From: Nageia nagi
Taxonomy: Eukaryota; Pinophyta
Length of the DNA: 64,000 nucleotides
Reading direction: 5' to 3'
Assembly: GCA_050084985.1 (NCBI GenBank)
Contig: JBITNC010000001.1
Coordinates: forward strand, 191,332,001 to 191,396,000
A program made the position numbers and the translations under genes. The notes beneath the pieces are model-generated. The model did no database searches and was not told where the DNA came from. It was given only the letters and a program-made list of their open reading frames with translations. Within the stretch, counting starts at the first letter, position 1. Each line of letters opens with the position of its first letter. Below are positions 57,375 through 64,000 of this stretch, one piece after another.

Positions 57375-60300
57375 CGAGTTGTGCAATACATATGTTTGTG
57401 AGTTATTAAACATCATTGACGCCAAGCAAGAGATCACTTTTTCCCATTTCTCTATTAGTTAAGCTTTTCATATGCCACTGATGTCTCTCACTAATGTGTT
57501 AGTCCTTTCTTTTGATTATCTTATTTAGATGAAGTATGGTTGCCTTCAGTCTCTATCCTTTTATCTTACCATTTATTTTTTATAAAGTAAGTTAAATTTA
57601 GCTAGCTCTTATATATTTTACTATCTTCATTTGGACAGAGGCTTTGGGATACACCACTTTTACTCCGCAGATTGTTAAGAGAGCTGATGGATCCCCAAAG
57701 AGCTCTTCCTCTTGTGTGTAGGGCCCGCATTGTAATTTTGTAAGTGATTTCTTGTCAGACATGATTGTTATGTTTAGTTCCAAATGGCAACTCCAGCATG
57801 ATATGGACAGATTATAGAAGCTGACTATGTTGTTCTTCCATAAGCTATACACTGTTTCTAGTATCATGAATTTCAACTTAGATTTTGATCTTGGCATGTT
57901 TGTAATATGTTTATAAGTTGGGGCAGAAACTTTTTAGCAATCTTCTTGCATTTGAAAAACTCAAGTTCTCAAGTAAATAAACATTCATATGCTACCTAAG
58001 AGAACCCTGTCTCGTGGGGGTATTATGACTATGTTGGAAATTGAAGAATTCAAAGGGTAAACCAGCAATATGTTTCAAGAAGCACATCACAAATTTCCTG
58101 GCATATGAGAAGCAAAATTTATCAAGCACAACAACAAAACATTGCATGATTTAAGCCAAGGGGTAGAGTGACCATTTACAATTGGATAGCTCTTAACCCA
58201 CTAAATACAGGGAGGCTGGAATGTGGAAGGTTGTGAATCAAATAATAATATTAAGTCATGGTATATTAGTTGTAATAATATGGCTTTGTAGACATTATAT
58301 GTTGAATTATGGTACTACTACGTAATCCTTAAAAGGTTGCCTAGATAGCTAACATTAATTATATTATTATATAGTTAATTATTAATTAATTGATAATAAT
58401 AACACAATTAATTGTAAACAGCGAGCATATATAGTATTTTGGTATTAGGATTTACTTCATTATTTATGTGAGTTATTCATCCAACTTTAGAATCAATTAT
58501 ATAACCAAATGTTTGAGTTATGACCCACAAGGTGTTCGAAATATCCTTTTTTTTTCAAGTACTTATTTTGCGTTTAATGATGATGTTTCAAGTGGTGTTT
58601 GGTTTTCGTTACCTTCATTTTGTCAACATGGTATTGAAGCTACTTTCTCAAGAATTCCTATTCACATTTTACGAAGAATATGGTATCCAAGCTACTTTTT
58701 GAAGGCTTTCCATTCACCTTTTTGAAAGAATAGAAGCTTGTAGTTGCGACAACTAGTTTTGCCCAGCTTGAACAGAGGAACTCACGACTTCTTCCAAAAC
58801 TGAAATAGATGCCTTGAAACTCATTTCGCAACATTTCATCCAACCAAGCATATAATTCATGCTTGTACTATTTTTCAAACACCATTCTTGATTATTTTTG
58901 GCAGTTTTAAAGATTTTGTAGCAACATGCAATTAGAAAATCTATATCTCCGCACTTCCAAGGTACATGTTTTGATTGGGTTGGGAGGAGTGATAGTGGTC
59001 CTATTTTACTGAAGGGTACCACAAAACCTATTAAACCCATGAGGGGTCAACAAACCTCACGACCCTAACAAAACCCCCAAGGGTTGACATAATCTATTAG
59101 CTTCCATGGTAGGGTGCTAGGTCTTGGACTTTTCAAACCCATGGGAGAAGTGGTAGGTCCATACCCCCTCATGGACTTCGAAGCACTATTGGTGAAAATT
59201 GAATCTTTTGAGTGCTTTGACCTACCAAATCACATCCCAACATACTCTCCAGATGAAGATTTGATGGGTAGGCTACATGATGGAACCCATCATATGTACC
59301 CTATGAGCTAATGGAGTCAAACTAGTTTTTGAAAAAATTTCGAATACAATTTCTTTTGACCATTGAAAATTGGTTTGACCCCCCTACAAACCTTAATTTA
59401 GTACACAAATTGTCGAGGCCTATTGCAAATTAGGAGTCCAATTTTCATCCTAGAAGAAATGTTGATATTTAAAGGTCTTGTGAAGGAATTCTAGCCGATT
59501 TTGTTCCAAAATATGTGCAAAACAAGCTCTTTATTTTGAAGTTTTGTCATTAATTTTTTAATCCATTTTTATGATTTTTTAGAAGTTATTTTGCACTTCT
59601 CTTTATAGTTATGCCCAATGCCACCAATCATACCCAATGGCAATATGAGATGAATAGTTAGATTTGATTAGTAGATCACTTGCTTCTTTTCGAAGTTGAA
59701 TGTTGAAACTGGTCCATGATTTATAGATCTCATAAATACTTATTATTTTTCTTATATTGTTTGAGGGTTTTATTTATTACAAAAATTATTTATATTTTTA
59801 GTTTACCATTTTTAAAATTGCATTAAGCACTTCCATTGCCTTATATATATCTTATCTTACAATCCTATTGTCCTTTCTCAATCAGCAATGGACATAAATA
59901 TATTTTATGTAGAAATGAGATTTTATAGTTGGAGAGACCTTATAACTTTATAAGTCAGAGTTGTCTAGAAGAAAATTGGCAAGTCTTTCAACTAGATTTG
60001 GAGAGAATATTCAACAATGAGATATTGGAAGTAGAACTATGGATCATGTGATTACACAGTGTTGGATTTGAATAATGAAGTTATTTATTTTAAAACTTTT
60101 AGTTGTCGTTGAACATTGGTAATTGAGAAGTAGTTTCAGACCTGATATTTTGTTGATCTTTGACTGTTTGTGAGCTTTAGAGCTCTTAGTGTAGATGCTG
60201 TCAAAGATTTTACTATATCATACAAGTTAACTATGGTTGTACTCCATTTATTTTTTGATCAATAATAAAATCAAAGTTCTTTAAAGTGGATGTTTCCCTA

Positions 60301-63300
60301 CATTGGGATTTATCACTATAAATATTATTATTTTATATCTAGATATGGATTTTACAAGGTATATTTTGGTACCTTTTCATAATCAGTAAGTTTACAATCA
60401 CATATTTCAGCATTGGCACTGTTTCTAGCATCAACTCTAGGATTTGACATAATTTGGTTAAGCAATTTAAGACACCATATTGCTGAATAAAATATAAATT
60501 AAATCTATATTTAAATTCTATAGAATATCATAAGTCATTATAAATCATGTTAGAACATTAAAAGATCCTTTCTTTCATGAATGCTATCATAGCATACAAG
60601 CTAGAAAGGGGGCATGAAAGAACCATAAAAAATGTTAGATTCATGATAGATCATTCTATCAGTTTTAATTTCAATTGTACATTTTACTCCATTTCTATTC
60701 TTCTTTGGAATATATAATTTTTGTTTCCACCATTACATATCCAAAGAGGGGTAAATATATAAAAATGATTTGTATATATTTAAAAATCATATTTATGATT
60801 ATCCAAAAATCAAAGATATAAAAGATAATTATTCTAAATACTCACTAGCCATGTACTAGTCAAGCCTAACTATCCATAATCATTCTAATGCTTGCAAAAT
60901 GTAATGAAAACTTTTGAAGTAAATTCACCTCTGTTGTGCTTGCACAACACACCCCAAAATACAAGATTTTGGGGACCCTATTTTTGCAAAGGCAATGAGA
61001 TGCATTGCCTAGAGTTTGGCCTTAGGTGACAGAGAGTTGATTTTGATGCAATATAGAGATGATATGAGGAAGCAATACATGGAGATTATTTGTCAAAGAC
61101 CTTGAAGCGATTTAGAGCATCCAGTCACCAATTTTGGAGCCAAGGAACCATTATTTGAGTGACATCACCAAAGAAAAGATTTTTGGGTTTTGAATGAGGC
61201 CTATGGAGATGGTTCGTTTTTCAAAGCTTGCTAGAGTTGGAATATGAAGATACAATCTAGTAATGGACCTTGTTTCAGGCAAGTATAGGCTTGGAAATTT
61301 TGGAATTGGACCAAGTTTGCTCCTTCTCAAGCCTAGGCATAATTTTCAAGGCTTTGATGACATCAAAGCCTAGGAATTGGCACCTAAGGAAAATAGGGTG
61401 CATTTTGGATAAAATTGGATTGAATTTTGAGAAAGCCTAGCTATGAAGGGTCAAATTCTAAGCATGTTTGGGCTTGGAAATTTGTGAATTGTATCAAAAT
61501 TGCACCAAGGAGAGATAGGCACATGTTTTGGAGGTTTGAGGCCACCAAAGAGAAAAAATTGGGTGCCTAGGCTCAAAGTACTTGTTTTTCACATAATTTT
61601 GATTCCAATTTCAAAGACATTGTAAGATGGAGGCAAATGAGGAAGTTTGCTCTTGGAATTTTTGAAAAAGATCAAAATATATGTCCAAGGCACATAGGTG
61701 CATGTTTTGAGGGATTGACTTCATCAAAGCTAAAAATTTGGCGCCTGGATCCAATTGCACTAAAAATGATCAAATTTTGACTTTGTCAAATCAAAATTTG
61801 GAGACATGGGTATTGTGAGCAATGCAAAGTTTAACAAGTTTAACCTTGGAGGTTTCCAAAATGGACCAAAATAACTTCCCCCAAGCATAGGTGCATATTT
61901 TCATGCTTTGCCATCATCAAACACAAAACAATGGTGTATGAGAATGGCTTATTATTGACCAAAGATTTGAAATTATTTTGAACACATGGAATGATAAAGG
62001 GTGAAAAATTACACAAGATTGCCTTTGGAACTCACCCAAATGGACCAAAATTACTTCCCCAAAAACTAGACACATATTTTTAAGCTTTGTTATCATCAAA
62101 CCCAAATTTTTGGCACCTATGCACACCAAAATGATAAAGTTTTGACTTGGTTAATTCGAAATTCTAGCACATGAGTATTGAGGGGATAAAAAATCAAGCA
62201 AATTTAGGCTCGAAGTTTTCCAAATTGCACAAAAATTGAAGCTCCCACACCTAGGCACAAAGTCCAAGGCTTCGAGGTCACCAAAAAGAAAAAAAATGGC
62301 ACCTAGGGTGAGGAAAAGACCATTTTGACAAAAATTTGAAAATTTGTTTGAAAGTATGGGAGGATGCACTATCAAATTTCACACCTTTTGGCTAAAGATA
62401 TTTTCAAAATAGCTAAAAAGAAATGCACTTCAAGGATAAGCACATGTTTTCAAGCTTTGACATCGTCAAAGCTAAACAATTGGTGACTAAGGAAGAATGA
62501 GACTATTTTGAGCAAATTTCAACATGCAAAGTTTGAAAATAAAAAACATGGATAAGTTGTGCAAGGTCATTCCAAGCATGTTTAGGCTTGCAACTTTTCA
62601 ATTTTGAGCAAATCCACTCTCTCCCCAATCTAGGTGCAGTTTTCCCGAGATCAATTTATATGCAAAATGCACCTATTGGGAGTTGATCAAATGAAGCTAT
62701 GAAATCAAGTAGAAATGCACAAAAGGGTACATTTGAACACACAACCTTAAGCACTTGAGCATTTAAGCACCAAACATGAGCTTTTTGACCAAACTTATAA
62801 GCCACACTTGGGCACTAGAGCCAATTTTTCATCGAAGTGCTCAAAATTCCAAATTTTGATCCCAAGCTCCAAAAACCCTCAATTTGATCTTAAACACCTT
62901 CAAGATCCATCTCCTATCCATCCATGGCCATATAAGATCGATCCGAGATTTTAAATTTTTGATAAAATCGCCCCCCATCATTTTCCATATTTTAGACCAA
63001 AAATCCATTTTTCCAAGAAATCCTCACCAAATCACTCAAAATCTTGGAAGATCCCTCAAATCAAAAGGTGAATCTACATTTGAAGAAAAAGGGTACTCAA
63101 AGATGGTGGAGAAGATCTAAAGTATGCTCAAGATCCGCAAGATCCTTCGTAAAAGGATCAATTTTCAATGTATATAGACTAAAGTGGTTAAAAGGATGAA
63201 CGTTTTCTCCTTCCACTTTAAATGTAATTTATTTTTACTTTTCTTTTCATTTCAATTGGGTTAGAAATAGGGCAATGCCCAAACATTGGCCTCAAAAAGT

Positions 63301-64000
63301 CTATAAATAGACCATAGGGGTTCTCCTTTTGAGTTAGAATGCTCAAGTGTAAGAAAATGCCTAATTTCATGAAAGTTGAAATTTTTTGTAAAAAGGAGCA
63401 AATTGATGTATATGTGCATAACTCTTTTATGATGTTAATACAAGTGGCTAAATATTGATTGAAAGTGGTTTTATCATCAATTGGAGTTGTGGATTGATCC
63501 TTAAGAGCATTATGTCATAATTTGAATATTTTCGTGCCTTCTCTTTGAAAACTCACGAATTTTAAGAGAATTTGTTGGAAATATTTTAAAGTGTTTGAAT
63601 CATCCCAAATTGTTGCTAATCCATTGCTTTCATGTTTAAATGTTTAGTATTCTAAATTGTCTTTCTTTTATGACATCTGATTAGACTTCTTGTTCAAAAC
63701 CAATCTGTCTCTATGACCTACGCTAAGTTTTTTTGATTGCATCGATCCCGTTCGTGAGTACCAATAGTCAGCTTTGCTTCCGCTCTTCTTTGAAATGATT
63801 TGAACAATAGTCATTTGTTTCAACACTTGATGAATTGAACAAGACCTCTTGAATTGATCCAAAAGAAAGAAAGTTTAGACAATGTTGCATTGTGACAATC
63901 TACTTTGAAATCTAGCCAAGTGTCGCCTCATTCTCAACCTTTTTCCTTTTCTTTATTTTTTCATTATCTTTAAAATCCATAGCAACTTTCGAACATTGCA
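57375..64000. repeat. Large repeat block R1, copy gamma
   Basis: Matches 1-8398 with scattered differences. It has the ~4747-7833 interval only once, and lacks about 225 bp of the array at 62643 (equivalent to about 5268-5497). A patch at 62640-62750 differs from alpha mainly by inserted single bases. It runs off the window end. Confidence 0.95.
63299..63312. promoter_or_regulatory. TATA motif within inverted repeat (gamma)
   Basis: GTCTATAAATAGAC, same palindrome as at 6150 and 7691. Confidence 0.35.

Overview
The window is nuclear DNA of a land plant, probably a seed plant and possibly a gymnosperm; nothing in it fixes the species. It is AT-rich, holds no intact host gene, and is built from Ty1/copia retrotransposons, decayed tandem arrays, exon fragments of host genes and large near-identical duplications. 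Evidence for a plant: a copia primer-binding site matching plant initiator tRNA-Met, PLS-class pentatricopeptide (PPR) motifs, PDR-type ABCG transporter exons and a nodulin-like/NFD4-type MFS fragment.

Layout. (1) 1-8.4 kb: repeat block R1, copy alpha, with a degenerate ~185-bp tandem array and an internal 1.5-kb tandem duplication. (2) 8.4-10.5 kb: decayed minus-strand copia remnant. (3) 10.5-17 kb: mostly unassigned, with two exons of an ABCG/PDR pseudogene at 14.9-15.3 kb. (4) 17.4-21.7 kb: minus-strand PPR remains, including two tandem arrays that look like amplified PPR E motifs. (5) 21,968-30,780: a complete minus-strand copia element with 483-bp LTRs, GCTAT target-site duplication, PBS and PPT, a broken gag-pol, a 3.1-kb leader holding PPR fragments, and five tandem hairpins with compensatory changes in its 3' region. 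(6) 31.2-35.1 kb: plus-strand copia remnant full of TAG codons at glutamine positions, ending in one 276-bp LTR. (7) 35.1-39.8 kb: complex AT/CT-rich satellite. (8) 40-43.15 kb: ABCG exon fragment (+) and NFD4-like fragment (-). (9) 43.15-46.67 kb: rearranged R1 pieces and a satellite tail. (10) 46.67-64 kb: a second copy (gamma) of copia, satellite, ABCG/NFD4 and R1, about 14.23 kb downstream of the first (beta).

History as inferred: an ABCG pseudogene and an NFD4 fragment lie next to satellite and copia remnants; that block was duplicated, with junctions showing short microhomology, a filler and a palindrome at a breakpoint. The complete copia element inserted later (9 differences between its 483-bp LTRs). 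Some near-identical copies differ mainly by 1-bp indels in runs, so part of the frameshifting and duplication may come from sequencing or assembly rather than biology.
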